A stretch of 64,000 bases of DNA from JAJVID01 sp963743425 (GCA_963743425.1 CAVUPU010000009.1:744001-808000); one strand, 5' to 3'; numbered from the stretch's first letter, positions 45,611 through 54,636 are shown. The notes: generated by a model from the letters alone, not told the origin. A program made the numbers and translations.

Positions 45611-46869
45611 TGCGGCGCCAGTTGTTTCCGTTTGAGTTCGGGGCGTTCATCCCGGCCCACGTCGCTTGGCGCCTGCGCATCCGTGGCCGCGCGGTAACCT
45701 TCACGGGCGCGAACAACCATCCCCGATTTTTCAACGCGGACTTTGACTCGCCGGTATGCGCCGTCCTTATTGGCGTTGGTCGGGTAGTAACTGATCGAGT
45801 ACTGGTGGCGCAGCTCATCGGCTATATTCGAAAAAGCCTGCGTGACGTTGTGGAGCGTATCGGCTTCGTAGAGTCGTCCGCCGCTGCGGTCGGCCAGTTC
45901 CTGCAGGTAACGCGCCGCCCGGCGGTAGTCGCCGCTGCTCGTTCCGCCGCCCGAAGGCGAGCGACTCGGCCATTGTGGGAACATGGGCGCCACGAACTGA
46001 TTGAACGGCCATTTGCGGCGGTTCGGCGGATGCGGAGTCGGCCACGGCCAGGGACTGGTTCTGGTATTGGGGGCGCCGCCCTGCTGGTCGTTCTCGGTGT
46101 CGTATTTGATCGGATAGACCAACGCGCCCGATTCCTCCACCTTATCGATAGTGTTCTGGTAGTTGGCGCGGCGGCTGGTAGTGTCGACGCCGTCGGTGAA
46201 GAGCACGATGGCTTTGCGGCCCTCGATCTGCTCCAGGCGGTCAACCACCTTATCGACCGCTTCATAAAGTTTTGTGCTGCCGCCGATGCGGGTCTCGTCG
46301 ATAGCTCGGCGCAACTCGTCGTAATCGCTGGTGAAGTCGCAATGGAAGCGGACCTTGCTGTCGAACGAGACGACCATCACCTGATCGTCTTGTCTCAACT
46401 GCTGGATGAAGGCGAAGGCGGCGTCCTGGATGTCATCGAACTTGAACATCGTGCTGTTGGACGTGTCGAGCGCGAGCACTACGTGGAACGGCGTCTCGAT
46501 CGGCGTCAGGTTCTCGATGTCCTGTTCCACTCCGTCTTCGTAGATCCGGAAATCGCGCTTCTTGAGGAATGGAACGAATTTGCCGTCGCGGTCAAGGACG
46601 CTGACCGGAACGGTGACGAGCGCCGTGTCCATCTTGATCGTTCCGGTTTCGTTAACGGTGACAGGCGTGTTGTCGGCCAGGGGGCGGTTGGAACTCCTCT
46701 CTCTTTCGGAATCTTTCGGGAACTGCCCTTCGTTTGGCGACGACGGCGACGACGGCGGCGATGGCGGCTTGCGCCCGGATTGCGCCGAGCTTGACGAACT
46801 CAATGCCCAGACAAATCCCGCAACCAGTAGAATCGCGACAAAGCAACGAGCAAACAAATTGCTTTTCAT
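45607..46869 (-). CDS. VWFA-related acidobacterial domain protein (third copy)
   Basis: A 420-residue exported VWA protein: signal peptide (CFVAILLVAGFVWALSSSSS), a Pro/Ser linker, the strand module LVTVPVSVLDRDGKFVPFL, then a VWA domain with VLALDTSNSTMFKF (DxSxS), Thr in GGSTKLYEAVD and VLFTDGVDTTSRR. A Pro/Trp-rich insertion (PWPWPTPHPPNRRKWP) splits the domain after the third metal loop. It ends LRHQYSISYYPTN. It is only distantly similar to the pair at 24185. ATG 46869 is preferred over ATG 46872 because AAGGAGG sits four bases before it. Confidence 0.85.
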   Translation of the reverse strand: MKSNLFARCFVAILLVAGFVWALSSSSSAQSGRKPPSPPSSPSSPNEGQFPKDSERERSSNRPLADNTPVTVNETGTIKMDTALVTVPVSVLDRDGKFVPFLKKRDFRIYEDGVEQDIENLTPIETPFHVVLALDTSNSTMFKFDDIQDAAFAFIQQLRQDDQVMVVSFDSKVRFHCDFTSDYDELRRAIDETRIGGSTKLYEAVDKVVDRLEQIEGRKAIVLFTDGVDTTSRRANYQNTIDKVEESGALVYPIKYDTENDQQGGAPNTRTSPWPWPTPHPPNRRKWPFNQFVAPMFPQWPSRSPSGGGTSSGDYRRAARYLQELADRSGGRLYEADTLHNVTQAFSNIADELRHQYSISYYPTNANKDGAYRRVKVRVEKSGMVVRAREGYRAATDAQAPSDVGRDERPELKRKQLAPH

Positions 46870-46968
46870 CATACCTCCTTGAAAATGCTCTCGGGAGCGG
46901 AGAGCTCCCAGGATTTTTGCTCGTTTGTAATATGCTCTGACGGAAAGGGGAGAAACCGCAGGGCCGAT

Positions 46969-47071
46969 TTCATTTTCCATTTTCCATTTTAGGTTTGTCA
47001 TTTGCCATTGCGCCCCCAGACGGTTCCGGCAATGACAAATGACAAACCTAAAATGGAAAATGGAAAATGAA
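46969..47071. repeat. AT-rich palindrome, CATTTTCCATTT family, second copy
   Basis: The 42-base arms (TTCATTTTCCATTTTCCATT and on to CATTTGCCATTG, and its mirror from 47030) differ at one base. Same word set as 10386-10507. It lies between a VWA gene start and the end of the YihY gene on the same strand. Confidence 0.9.
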
Positions 47072-47098
47072 AATACATCAAAATCTTCGATTGACCGC

Positions 47099-48103
47099 TT
47101 AAGACTTTTGTTGAACCTCTGCGCCTGCCGTCGCCGCGCGTCTCCTGAAGGGCAGATAGCCGGTCCAGGATTCGGGCAGCACTTTGTGCGCCGAGAGATT
47201 CGCTCCGAGAATCAGAATGAACGATGAGATGAAAACCCATGTGACCAGCGCCATCAGCGAGGCCAGTTTTTTGTAGCTCCCTTCAAAATCGAACAGCGGG
47301 AGCGCCAGCCAGAAGACTAACATGGCGATCATCCATAACAACGCGGTCGCTATCGATGTGAACAGCGTCTGGCTGGCCTGCACTTTTCCGTTCGGGATGA
47401 AATAGTAGATGACGAAAAATAACAGCGCGATGAAAGGCAGCAAGATGATCGGGCCTATGCCATAGAAAATGTATTTGCGCCAGACGGGATCAACGGACGC
47501 GCCGAACACTCCGAATACTTTGGCGATCACGAAATCGTAGAGGCTCCCCAACGCCACGGGCGCCAGCATAATCACCACACAAGCGACCGCCAGCAGCAGA
47601 TAGGTGGCGTATTGCTTGATGAAGTTGCGCTCCTTGAACCCCCATGCCCGGTTGAGCGCCGCTTCGAGCGGCTGGAAGACGCCGGAAGCCGAGTAGATCA
47701 TCAGCCCGAACGAGATTAGTGTCGCCTTGCCTCCCGGCCCGCGCGTCACTTCATCGAGGCTTTTGAAGAGATCCCCGGACTCTTTCGGCGCCAGCGCCAT
47801 CATTAGCAGGAAGCTGGTTTCATACGCCCGCTTCCAGTTCAGCACATTGATCAAAAAGCTGCCCATCAGCACCGCGAACGAAAAGAACGATAGCATAACG
47901 TTGAACGCGATGGCCGACGCGTTGACATAAGTTTCGGTGGTTAACAGATCGTAAATCGCGGGCCACATCTTTTTGAAGAACATCCAGCCGCCGCGCGCGT
48001 AGAACTTGAGGCCGCGACGGGGCGGAGCCTCGGGGATCGGAGCTGTCGCGGGCGCCGCGCCGGCTTTCTCAGTCCTCGGTTCAATCTTGTTGGTTTCATT
48101 CAT
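47099..48103 (-). CDS. YihY/UPF0761 family membrane protein
   Basis: A 334-residue protein with a short soluble N-terminus rich in Ala and Pro and six membrane helices. YVNASAIAFNVMLSFFSFAV, SASGVFQPLEAALNRAWGFK and LMALVTWVFISSFILILGAN are the family landmarks. The family was once thought to be RNase BN and is now only known as an inner-membrane protein of unclear function. ATG 48103 is the first start; the small gene at 48121-48372 lies just upstream on the same strand. Confidence 0.9.
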   Translation of the reverse strand: MNETNKIEPRTEKAGAAPATAPIPEAPPRRGLKFYARGGWMFFKKMWPAIYDLLTTETYVNASAIAFNVMLSFFSFAVLMGSFLINVLNWKRAYETSFLLMMALAPKESGDLFKSLDEVTRGPGGKATLISFGLMIYSASGVFQPLEAALNRAWGFKERNFIKQYATYLLLAVACVVIMLAPVALGSLYDFVIAKVFGVFGASVDPVWRKYIFYGIGPIILLPFIALLFFVIYYFIPNGKVQASQTLFTSIATALLWMIAMLVFWLALPLFDFEGSYKKLASLMALVTWVFISSFILILGANLSAHKVLPESWTGYLPFRRRAATAGAEVQQKS

Positions 48104-48120
48104 AAGCTTAACCTTTAATC

Positions 48121-48372
48121 TCAGGTCGCAATCAAGGCGTCGATCTCTATTTCGATTGCTTGGAGCGATTGTCGAATCATCCGTTGATGAGCTTCCGAGC
48201 GCGCGCGTTTTAATTGCTCTGTTAAACGGCTGCGCTCCAACTTCAGACTCTCAATCTTGCGCTCCCGCTCTCTCTCTTCTTGGGATTGGATTCGCCATTC
48301 GCGTTCACCCTGCGAACGCCGTGCCTCTTCCATCTGGTCTTCGACGGATTTGCTCTCCCAACCTCTCGCCAT
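48121..48372 (-). CDS. Small coiled-coil protein of unknown function
   Basis: An 83-residue, highly charged helical protein (QMEEARRSQGEREWRIQSQE, then ERERERKIESLKLERSRLTE) without membrane segments. Composition alone would allow a chance frame, but codon use matches its neighbours and it sits 17 bases upstream of the YihY gene on the same strand. ATG 48372 lies beside ATGGCGCATGG-type repeats. No function can be assigned. Confidence 0.55.
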   Translation of the reverse strand: MARGWESKSVEDQMEEARRSQGEREWRIQSQEERERERKIESLKLERSRLTEQLKRARSEAHQRMIRQSLQAIEIEIDALIAT

Positions 48373-48446
48373 ATTTCATGCGCCATGTTTCATATGCCAT
48401 GCGCCATTGAATGGTCTTTGAGAATTAAATTCAGCCATCTCTCTTC

Positions 48447-48497
48447 AGTCCCGGAGGGACGGCGGATATTAGCCGGTGGAGAAACCACCGGATGGAA
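48447..48497. repeat. Single arm of the ATATTAGCCGGTGG palindrome family
   Basis: CCCGGAGGGACGGCGGATAT then TAGCCGGTGGAGAAACCACC and GGATGG match one arm of the elements at 30243 and 62472. No mirror arm follows, so this is a partial or degraded copy. Confidence 0.8.
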
Positions 48498-48539
48498 TAT
48501 GGCATATGAGCCGGATGGTTACCTCTTAAAGGCGCCCGC

Positions 48540-48989
48540 CTAATGAAGCAAGCTAGCCGCGTGACCTATTATCTGTTCGCCGTCGCGCAAAGGGCTCGGC
48601 GTGGGCCGCCATCCGCCGGCGAGTCGCACGTTCAGCAGCTCATCGGCGCTCGGGCGATGGTCCCACACGGCGACCGCCGTGACTTCGCCCTGTCAGGTCG
48701 CCTCCAGAACCAATATCAGCCCGTCCCGCAACGGCGCAATCACGTCGTGAGAGTATTCGTCCAGCGCGATTGTTTCGGTCAACAACACCGGCGGGCGCTG
48801 GGCGCTCCCCCACATGACGAATTCCTGGAGTGTGCCGAAGCGCGGCAATTCGCGTTCGAGCGCGGTCAGCGTTTCGATTGGAAGGTTAGCTCGATTGACG
48901 ATTTGCACGTGGCAGAGTTTAGAGCCAAGCGGCGGCGTAATCAACGTTTGTGGCGTCATCAATCGGCGCCTTATTTTCCTGTCCGACAT
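48540..48989 (-). pseudogene. Small gene interrupted by in-frame TGA, product unknown
   Basis: From ATG 48989 the frame reads MSDRKIRRRLMTPQTLITPP, LETLTALERELPRF-like text and DEYSHDVIAPLRDGLILVLE, then AT and a TGA at 48695-48693. The same frame goes on as QGEVTAVAVWDHRPSADELL, VRLAGGWRPTPSPLRDGE and stops at 48540, 150 codons in total. The downstream text is protein-like and in register, so I read one gene with a nonsense codon. Family not recognised. It is antisense to the upstream part of the long plus-strand frame from 48543, which I therefore reject. Confidence 0.55.
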
Positions 48990-49019
48990 TTTCCTGGTTG
49001 GGATATTGCGAACAGGAAA

Positions 49020-51245
49020 ATGTTCGATAAACTGCCGCGCGTGAATCGTATGAAACCGCGCAGATTAAGATCACAACCTCAAACCCCGAATTTCAAATCG
49101 TCATCCGACCCGTCGCGCTCGCGGCGTGTCCGGGGCGTCGTCGTTTCATCGGTCGCGTTAGTCGCAATCGCGCTCCTGGCGCTCTTCTGGATGTTTCGGC
49201 CCCGTCCGCCGAAGCCGTTCGCGGCGGTGATGACCGTCGGCGGGCCGGGGCTGAAGATCGCCAACTCCACGCTGCCCGACCTCTTCGGCGTCGCGGTTGA
49301 CGACGAAGACCGGGTCTTCTTCAGCGACGGGACCGGCGACAGCGTCCGGCGGATCGACGCCGATGGCAGTCTGAAGACGATCGCTTCCGATCTCGACATG
49401 CCTTCGGCTCTGGCGTTCGAGCGGGGCGACTGGTTCGGCGACGGATCGCTGATCGTCGCCAATACAGGCGGGCATACGATTGTCCGAATTGACATTGGAA
49501 CCGGCCGTCCCAGCCTGGTCGCCGGCGCGCCCGGCCAGAGCGGCTTAGCTGACGGCGGAGTCGATCAGGCGCGCTTCAACGGCGCGGTCGGCGTCGCGGT
49601 CAATAAGGACGGCGTGATCTTTGTCGCCGACACATACAACGACCGCATCCGCGCGATCGAAGACGGGCGCGTTCGCACGATCGCGGGCGGCGGCGAGCCT
49701 GGATTCCGCGACGGGCGCGGCGCCGAGGCGCGGTTCGACACTCCCTGCGGAATCGCGGTCGGCGCCGACGGGTCGTTGTTCGTGGCCGATACCGGCAACC
49801 ATCGAATCCGCCGCGTGACGCCCGACGGCGAGGTGACGACAATCGCCGGGACCGGCGAACCCGAAGATCGCAACGGCAAGCTCGCGGAAGCCGCGTTTTG
49901 CGAGCCTACGGGAATCGCGGCGCGGCGCGACGGAATGATCTTCGTCACTTGCGCGTGCGAATCGAGCCTGCGGATGATCAACTTGAATGGCCAGGTCGTG
50001 ACGACGGTCGCCGGCGGCGGATTCCCGGGCGGACTCCCAGGCGGACTTATGGACGGCGCGGTCGCGAAGGCAAGGCTCAATCGCCCGTCGTCATTGGCTT
50101 TTGCGTCGAACGACGCGCTGGTCTTCGCCGACACCAACAACGGGCTGATCCGCGCCGTAGTCCCGGAAGGCGAAATCTTCGGATTTCGATCCGAACCCGG
50201 CGAGGCGACGATCAAAGCCTGCGACATCCGCGACGCCGTTCCGCCGCGATGGCCTTACGACCCGCCGGAGGCGAAGCGCGACATCGCGGGCACGTTCGGC
50301 GAAATCCGCGGCGAGATGCGCCCCGATCGCGACGCGTGGTTCCACAACGGACTGGACATTCCGGGAGCTTACGGCGAGACGGCGCGCGCGATCTTCTCCG
50401 AACGCGTCACACAGCCGCTCGCGGTCGAAGACGCGGGCGGCAGTGGTGAACGATTGCGATTGCCGCTCGTCGGCTACATCCATCTGCGCGTGGGCCGCGA
50501 TCGAAACGACCATCCCACCGGCGACTTCCCTAACGGCGCAATCACTTTCCGTCGCGACGAACAGGGACGGGTCAACGGCGTTCGCGCGCGGCGCGGGACG
50601 CGGATCGACGCCGGAGACGCGATCGGCGCGCTTAACGGCCAACATCACGTCCACCTGATCGCTGGGCCTTACGGCGCCGAGAGTAATCCCCTCGAGGCGC
50701 TGCGGCTTCCAGGGTTGATCGACACCGTCGCGCCGACGATCGAAAGCGTGGCGATTACGAATGAACTCGGCGAATCGCTCTTCGATTCGGCGAAAGCGGC
50801 GAGAGCGGCGAAACCGTGTTCGATCAGCGGGCGCGCGCGCGTCATCGTCCGCGCTTACGATCAGGTCAACGGCGCCCCGCGGCGCCGTCGATTGGGCGTT
50901 TATCGCCTGGGCTATCAATTATTGCGCTCTGGCGGCTCCCCCGAAGCCGGCTTCGAGCAGCCGCGCTACAACGTGGTCTTCGACCGTTTGCCTGCGGATC
51001 ACGACCTGATCAAACTCGTTTACGCCGAAGGCAGCCAGTCGGGTTATGGAGGGCGGACCGTCTTTGGTTACATCGTGACCAACGTCGCGCGCGGCGGCCT
51101 GGCCCACGAAGACTTTCTCGACGCTTCGCAAATCGCGCCGGGCGATTACACGCTGCGGGTTTTTGCGGAAGATTTCTTCGGCAATCAGGCGTGGCGCGAC
51201 ATCCCCATCGTCGTGATAAGCACAACCGCGTTAAATACGAAATAG
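49020..51245 (+). CDS. NHL-repeat protein with M23/LytM-like C-terminal domain
   Basis: About 740 residues. After a basic N-terminus there is one membrane helix (VVVSSVALVAIALLALFWMF), then at least five NHL repeats (LFGVAVDDEDRVFFSDGTGD, GVAVNKDGVIFVADTYNDRI, GIAVGADGSLFVADTGNHRI) forming a beta-propeller of the kind that binds ligands or peptidoglycan-associated partners. The C-terminal part has an M23 (LytM) look: HNGLDIPGAYGET and HVHLIAGPYG keep the HxGxD and HxH order, then an Ig-like domain. Some metal ligands may be missing, so activity is uncertain. Start is ATG 49020 (AGGAAA just upstream) or ATG 49050. The longer frame to 48543 is antisense to another gene. Confidence 0.75.
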   Translation: MFDKLPRVNRMKPRRLRSQPQTPNFKSSSDPSRSRRVRGVVVSSVALVAIALLALFWMFRPRPPKPFAAVMTVGGPGLKIANSTLPDLFGVAVDDEDRVFFSDGTGDSVRRIDADGSLKTIASDLDMPSALAFERGDWFGDGSLIVANTGGHTIVRIDIGTGRPSLVAGAPGQSGLADGGVDQARFNGAVGVAVNKDGVIFVADTYNDRIRAIEDGRVRTIAGGGEPGFRDGRGAEARFDTPCGIAVGADGSLFVADTGNHRIRRVTPDGEVTTIAGTGEPEDRNGKLAEAAFCEPTGIAARRDGMIFVTCACESSLRMINLNGQVVTTVAGGGFPGGLPGGLMDGAVAKARLNRPSSLAFASNDALVFADTNNGLIRAVVPEGEIFGFRSEPGEATIKACDIRDAVPPRWPYDPPEAKRDIAGTFGEIRGEMRPDRDAWFHNGLDIPGAYGETARAIFSERVTQPLAVEDAGGSGERLRLPLVGYIHLRVGRDRNDHPTGDFPNGAITFRRDEQGRVNGVRARRGTRIDAGDAIGALNGQHHVHLIAGPYGAESNPLEALRLPGLIDTVAPTIESVAITNELGESLFDSAKAARAAKPCSISGRARVIVRAYDQVNGAPRRRRLGVYRLGYQLLRSGGSPEAGFEQPRYNVVFDRLPADHDLIKLVYAEGSQSGYGGRTVFGYIVTNVARGGLAHEDFLDASQIAPGDYTLRVFAEDFFGNQAWRDIPIVVISTTALNTK

Positions 51246-51264
51246 TCTCGCTGCAAACGACAAC

Positions 51265-51348
51265 GTAGGGGCAGACCTGTGTGTCTGCCCCGGCGCGATG
51301 AGACGCACACTTTCCGGGGCCGGGGCAGACACACAGGTCTGCCCCTAC
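51265..51348. repeat. Palindrome, GTAGGGGCAGACC arms
   Basis: GTAGGGGCAGACCTGTGTGT then CTGCCCCGG at 51265-51293 and its exact mirror at 51320-51348. It stands between two converging genes, so it may terminate both. Confidence 0.9.
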
Positions 51349-51369
51349 TATGAACTCTCGATTGCTGAT

Positions 51370-51792
51370 TTAGTAAAGTTGATAGAGCATCAGGTAGACG
51401 ATCACGCCGGTAACCGAAACGTAGAGCCAGATCGGCAGAGTCCAGCGCGCGATCTTTCGGTGGCGGTCGAATCTCTTCTTCAACGCGCGGGAAAACGTCA
51501 CGAAGACCATCGGCACGATTGCGATGGCGAGTATCGTGTGAGTGATCAGAATGGTGTAGTAGACGGGACGAATGATCCCTTCTCCCTGGAACCTAGTCGG
51601 GCCTAGCTCCTTGCTGAAGTGATAAATCAGATATGAAGTCAAAAACAGCGTCGAGGTAACGAATGCGCTAATCATCGAAGCCCGGTGGGCCTTGATCTTC
51701 TTCTGGCGAATGAAGATGTAACCCGTGATGAGCAGGATCGCACTGACGCTGTTGAGTATCGCGTTCAGAGCCGGAAGTTGTGAAATTGACAT
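51370..51792 (-). CDS. DUF420 protein, CtaM-like cytochrome oxidase assembly factor
   Basis: A 140-residue protein with four membrane helices and the DUF420 landmarks LNAILNSVSAILLITGYIFI, KKIKAHRASMISAFVTSTLF, YLIYHFSKEL and ITHTILAIAIVPMVFVTF, ending TGVIVYLMLYQLY. In Bacillus the DUF420 protein CtaM is needed to assemble heme-copper oxidases. The cox genes directly upstream on the same strand support that role. Start is ATG 51792; a longer frame to 51828 only reads the palindrome. Confidence 0.88.
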   Translation of the reverse strand: MSISQLPALNAILNSVSAILLITGYIFIRQKKIKAHRASMISAFVTSTLFLTSYLIYHFSKELGPTRFQGEGIIRPVYYTILITHTILAIAIVPMVFVTFSRALKKRFDRHRKIARWTLPIWLYVSVTGVIVYLMLYQLY

Positions 51793-52096
51793 ATTTGATG
51801 ACCGGGACAGTACCGCGCGCGTAAGCAAGCGGCGCCGCTTGCTTACGCGCGCGGTACTGTACGTCGTTATGAAAATGACGATATTTGAAGACCAGTTTGA
51901 CCAGCCCGCCGATGAGCGCCAACGTCGGAGCGAGCAGAATCAGAATCGCTGTATTGATCGTCGCCGAGATTTCATCCGAGTTTTCGGCGTTGGCGACGCT
52001 CGCTTTGCACATCGGGCAGGCGAATGTTTGCGCCGCGGCGGCCGGAATCGCCGCCGCGCTCAATAATAAAAAATTTGCGAACCGTTTAAGCCTCAT
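51668..52096 (-). CDS. Small membrane protein of the cox operon with repeat-altered C-terminus
   Basis: The N-terminal 85 residues make a good protein: signal peptide (FANFLLLSAAAIPAAAAQ), a FACPMCKASV motif that could bind copper or heme, and one membrane helix (AILILLAPTLALIGGLVKLV). Then the frame enters the palindrome at 51807-51860 (RKQAAPLAYARGTVPV) and continues out of frame through 125 bases of the DUF420 gene before stopping at 51668. I infer that the palindrome removed the original stop. ATG 52096 starts one base after the coxC stop. The CPMC motif fits a role in oxidase assembly, but no family is recognised. Confidence 0.7.
   Translation of the reverse strand: MRLKRFANFLLLSAAAIPAAAAQTFACPMCKASVANAENSDEISATINTAILILLAPTLALIGGLVKLVFKYRHFHNDVQYRARKQAAPLAYARGTVPVIKYVNFTTSGSERDTQQRQCDPAHHGLHLHSPEEDQGPPGFDD
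51807..51860. repeat. Perfect 54-bp palindrome, AGTACCGCGCGCGTAAGC arms
   Basis: ACAGTACCGCGCGCGTAAGC and AAGCGG mirror exactly around GGCGCC, with no loop at all. Core related to the GTACCGCGAGCGGTAGCGAG unit at 20822-20920. It lies across the 3' end of the CPMC gene. Confidence 0.92.
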
Positions 52097-52097
52097 C

Positions 52098-52751
52098 TCA
52101 CCGCCAGTAAAAGATCAGCGCCAGCAGGTAGATCCAAAGCCCATCCAGAAAGTGCCAGTATAACACCGTGGCGTCTACGGAGACGCGGCGGCGCACCGCC
52201 GTCCACCTGCTGCGTTCGCGCAGCATCACATAGCCGAGCGCGATCAGACCGCCGATCAGGTGCGTCCCATGCAGCCCGGTAAAAATGTACGCGAACCCGC
52301 TGTGCTGATTCCTGTTGATGTAGAAGCCGCTGGCGACCAGATGCTTCCACAAGACGATCTGCGCGGCGAGAAAACACAATCCGAGCAGCATCGTGATCGA
52401 AATCCAGAGCCTGAATCCGTTTTCGAGCCTTCGCCGCAGCGCGCGGCGCGCCATCTCGACCGTCAGGCTGCTCGCCAGGATGAAACTCGTGCTGACCCAC
52501 AAGACGGGCGGCGTGGCGATAGGCTGCCGCATCGCGCGGTTGAAAATGTACGCGCTGCTCAGCGCGAGGAAGAGGACCGTAATGCTGATGATCGCCAGCT
52601 TGATCGCCAGACTGTAGCCTTCAGGCGGAGGAGTAAGCTCATTGCTCCATCCGCCGCCGCCACGCCCGCCATCTCCGCCGCCTCCGAAATCATCGGAGCC
52701 GCCGCCAGTCGGGGGCGCGTCATTCTTCTTTGGTGTCAGTGTCGTTGGCAC
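52098..52751 (-). CDS. coxC: Cytochrome c oxidase subunit III
   Basis: A 217-residue subunit III with five membrane helices after a Gly-rich cytoplasmic tail (GGGGDGGRGGGGW). Landmarks are PPVLWVSTSFILASSLTVEM, FTGLHGTHLIGGLIALGYVM and VLYWHFLDGLWIYLLALIFY, all typical. Subunit III stabilises the oxidase and guides oxygen to the active site. The tail is unusually Gly-rich. It lies between coxA and the assembly genes, as in many cox operons. Its stop is one base before the next gene's region. Confidence 0.92.
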   Translation of the reverse strand: MPTTLTPKKNDAPPTGGGSDDFGGGGDGGRGGGGWSNELTPPPEGYSLAIKLAIISITVLFLALSSAYIFNRAMRQPIATPPVLWVSTSFILASSLTVEMARRALRRRLENGFRLWISITMLLGLCFLAAQIVLWKHLVASGFYINRNQHSGFAYIFTGLHGTHLIGGLIALGYVMLRERSRWTAVRRRVSVDATVLYWHFLDGLWIYLLALIFYWR

Positions 52752-52887
52752 GAATTACCTTTCGTTTCGGCTACCAGGCAGAAAAATAAAGAATAGGTCA
52801 GGTCTTCTTCATTTTTCTGTCTCACATTTTCTGTCTAGTCTTTTTCATTCCGCGTGTGTCAGTATCGCGTTGATGTAAGGTTGCGAA

Positions 52888-54627
52888 TTAGTCAGGCGAT
52901 TCGGTCTGCATCGAATAATCCTTCGCCGCGCCCGGAGTCGAATACTCATAAGGCCCGCGGTAAATGACCGGGGGACGTCTCTCGACATTCGACGCATCGG
53001 TCCACTCCAGCGTCGTCGCTTCCCACGGATTGTCGCCGGCGCGGGCGCCTTTCCACAAACTCAGCAGGAAGTTGAACACAAAGATCAGTTGCGCCGCAGC
53101 GGTCACGAACGCCGCGATTGTGATCAGGACATGCAGCGGTTCGAGCGGTTTCAGAAACTCGAACCAGAGCGTATCGGCGTATCGTCGCGGATGCCCGGCC
53201 ACGCCCAGCAAATGAAAGGGGACGAAGATCGCGTAGACTCCGATGAAGGTCAGCCCGAAATGCGCCTTGCCCATTGCCTCGTTCATCTTCCGCCCGAAGA
53301 GCTTCGGAAACCAGTAATAGGTCGCGGCGAAGATGCCGAAGACCGCCGCCACGCCCATAATCAGATGGAAATGGCCGGTCACGAAATAGGTGTCGTGAAA
53401 GACCATATCGAGAGCCGTCTGCCCCAACACCAATCCGGTCACGCCGCCCGAAACGAACAACGAAACGAACCCGATTGCGAAGAGCATCGGCGTGGCGAAG
53501 CGAATGCGCGCGCCCCACAATGTACCCAGCCAGTTGAACGTCTTGACCGCCGATGGAACGCCTATGACCAGCGTCAACACGGAAAACGCGACGCCGATGC
53601 GCGGATTCATCCCGCTGACGAACATATGGTGTCCCCAGATCAGGAATCCGAGCGCGCCAATCGCCACGATCGCCGCCACCATCGCGCGATAGCCGAACAC
53701 AGGCTTGCGCGCGAAGGTCGCTATGACATGTGAGATGACGCCCATCACCGGAATGATCACCAGATAGACCTCCGGATGGCCGAAGAACCAGAAGAGATGT
53801 TGCCACAACAGCGGCGATCCTCCGCCGCCCTCGATCAACCGCTCCGACACGACCAGCCCGGCCGGCTTGAAGAAATTCATCGCGTAATTGCGATCAAGGA
53901 ATAACAACAGGCACGCGATGAACAGGACCGGGAACGCGAGCAGCGAGATGCAGGCCGTCGTGAACCATCCCCAACAGGTCAGCGGCATTCGCATCAACGA
54001 CATCCCTTTCGTGCGCCGCGTGAGCGTCGTAACGATGAAGTTGATCGAGCCGAGAAACGACGCCAGGCAGAAAATGCCGATGCTGATTAGCCACAGATCG
54101 GCGCCCGCGGCCTGCCCAGGCCCAGCCGAAGCGATTGCGCTCAGCGGCGGGTAGAACGTCCAGCCCCCGATCGGCGCGCCTCCGGCCACCAGCAGCGCGC
54201 TCATCAAAACAACGAAGCTCGCCAGCGTCAGCCAGAACGAAATCATGTTGAGTCGCGGAAAGACCATCTCGCGCGCGCCCAGTTGGATCGGCAGAAAGTA
54301 ATTGCCGAAGGCCGATTGCGGCGCGACGCTCAAGACCATAAAAATCATTATCGTCCCATGCATCGTGACCATCGCCAGATAGAACTCCGGCTTCATCAAT
54401 CCGTCGTGGAAGCCGCCGGGAAAGATCGTTTCGAGCAACGGCCACCGGCTCCGTGGCCACGCCAGCCGCAGCCGCATCAATAGCGACATCGCCGATCCGA
54501 CGAGCGCAGCGGTCAACGCCAGAAAGAAATATTGCAGGCCGATGATCTTGTGGTCGCGGCTGAAGACGTATCTGCCGATGAACGTGGAACGTTTCGCTGT
54601 TTGGGCGGTGATAGTCATTTCGGCCAT
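52888..54627 (-). CDS. coxA: Cytochrome c oxidase subunit I
   Basis: The catalytic subunit, twelve membrane helices, which reduces O2 at the heme a3/CuB site and pumps protons. Seen are the CuB and cross-linked Tyr motif WFFGHPEVYLVIIPVMG, GHHMFVSGM (CuB His pair) and VFHDTYFVTGHFHLIMGV (heme ligands). The N-terminal DHKIIGLQYFF is standard. ATG 54627 begins MAEMTITAQT; the longer frame to 54693 reads the palindrome. Length is about 579 residues. Codons overlap no other gene; coxB is upstream. Confidence 0.95.
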   Translation of the reverse strand: MAEMTITAQTAKRSTFIGRYVFSRDHKIIGLQYFFLALTAALVGSAMSLLMRLRLAWPRSRWPLLETIFPGGFHDGLMKPEFYLAMVTMHGTIMIFMVLSVAPQSAFGNYFLPIQLGAREMVFPRLNMISFWLTLASFVVLMSALLVAGGAPIGGWTFYPPLSAIASAGPGQAAGADLWLISIGIFCLASFLGSINFIVTTLTRRTKGMSLMRMPLTCWGWFTTACISLLAFPVLFIACLLLFLDRNYAMNFFKPAGLVVSERLIEGGGGSPLLWQHLFWFFGHPEVYLVIIPVMGVISHVIATFARKPVFGYRAMVAAIVAIGALGFLIWGHHMFVSGMNPRIGVAFSVLTLVIGVPSAVKTFNWLGTLWGARIRFATPMLFAIGFVSLFVSGGVTGLVLGQTALDMVFHDTYFVTGHFHLIMGVAAVFGIFAATYYWFPKLFGRKMNEAMGKAHFGLTFIGVYAIFVPFHLLGVAGHPRRYADTLWFEFLKPLEPLHVLITIAAFVTAAAQLIFVFNFLLSLWKGARAGDNPWEATTLEWTDASNVERRPPVIYRGPYEYSTPGAAKDYSMQTESPD

Positions 54628-54636
54628 CAAGTGAGC

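Noticed and set aside
48543..49019. N-terminal 159 codons of the long plus-strand frame before the NHL gene
   Set aside because: Low-complexity Arg/Gln-rich text that is antisense to a better protein frame at 48540-48989; the NHL protein has its own start with a ribosome site at 49020.
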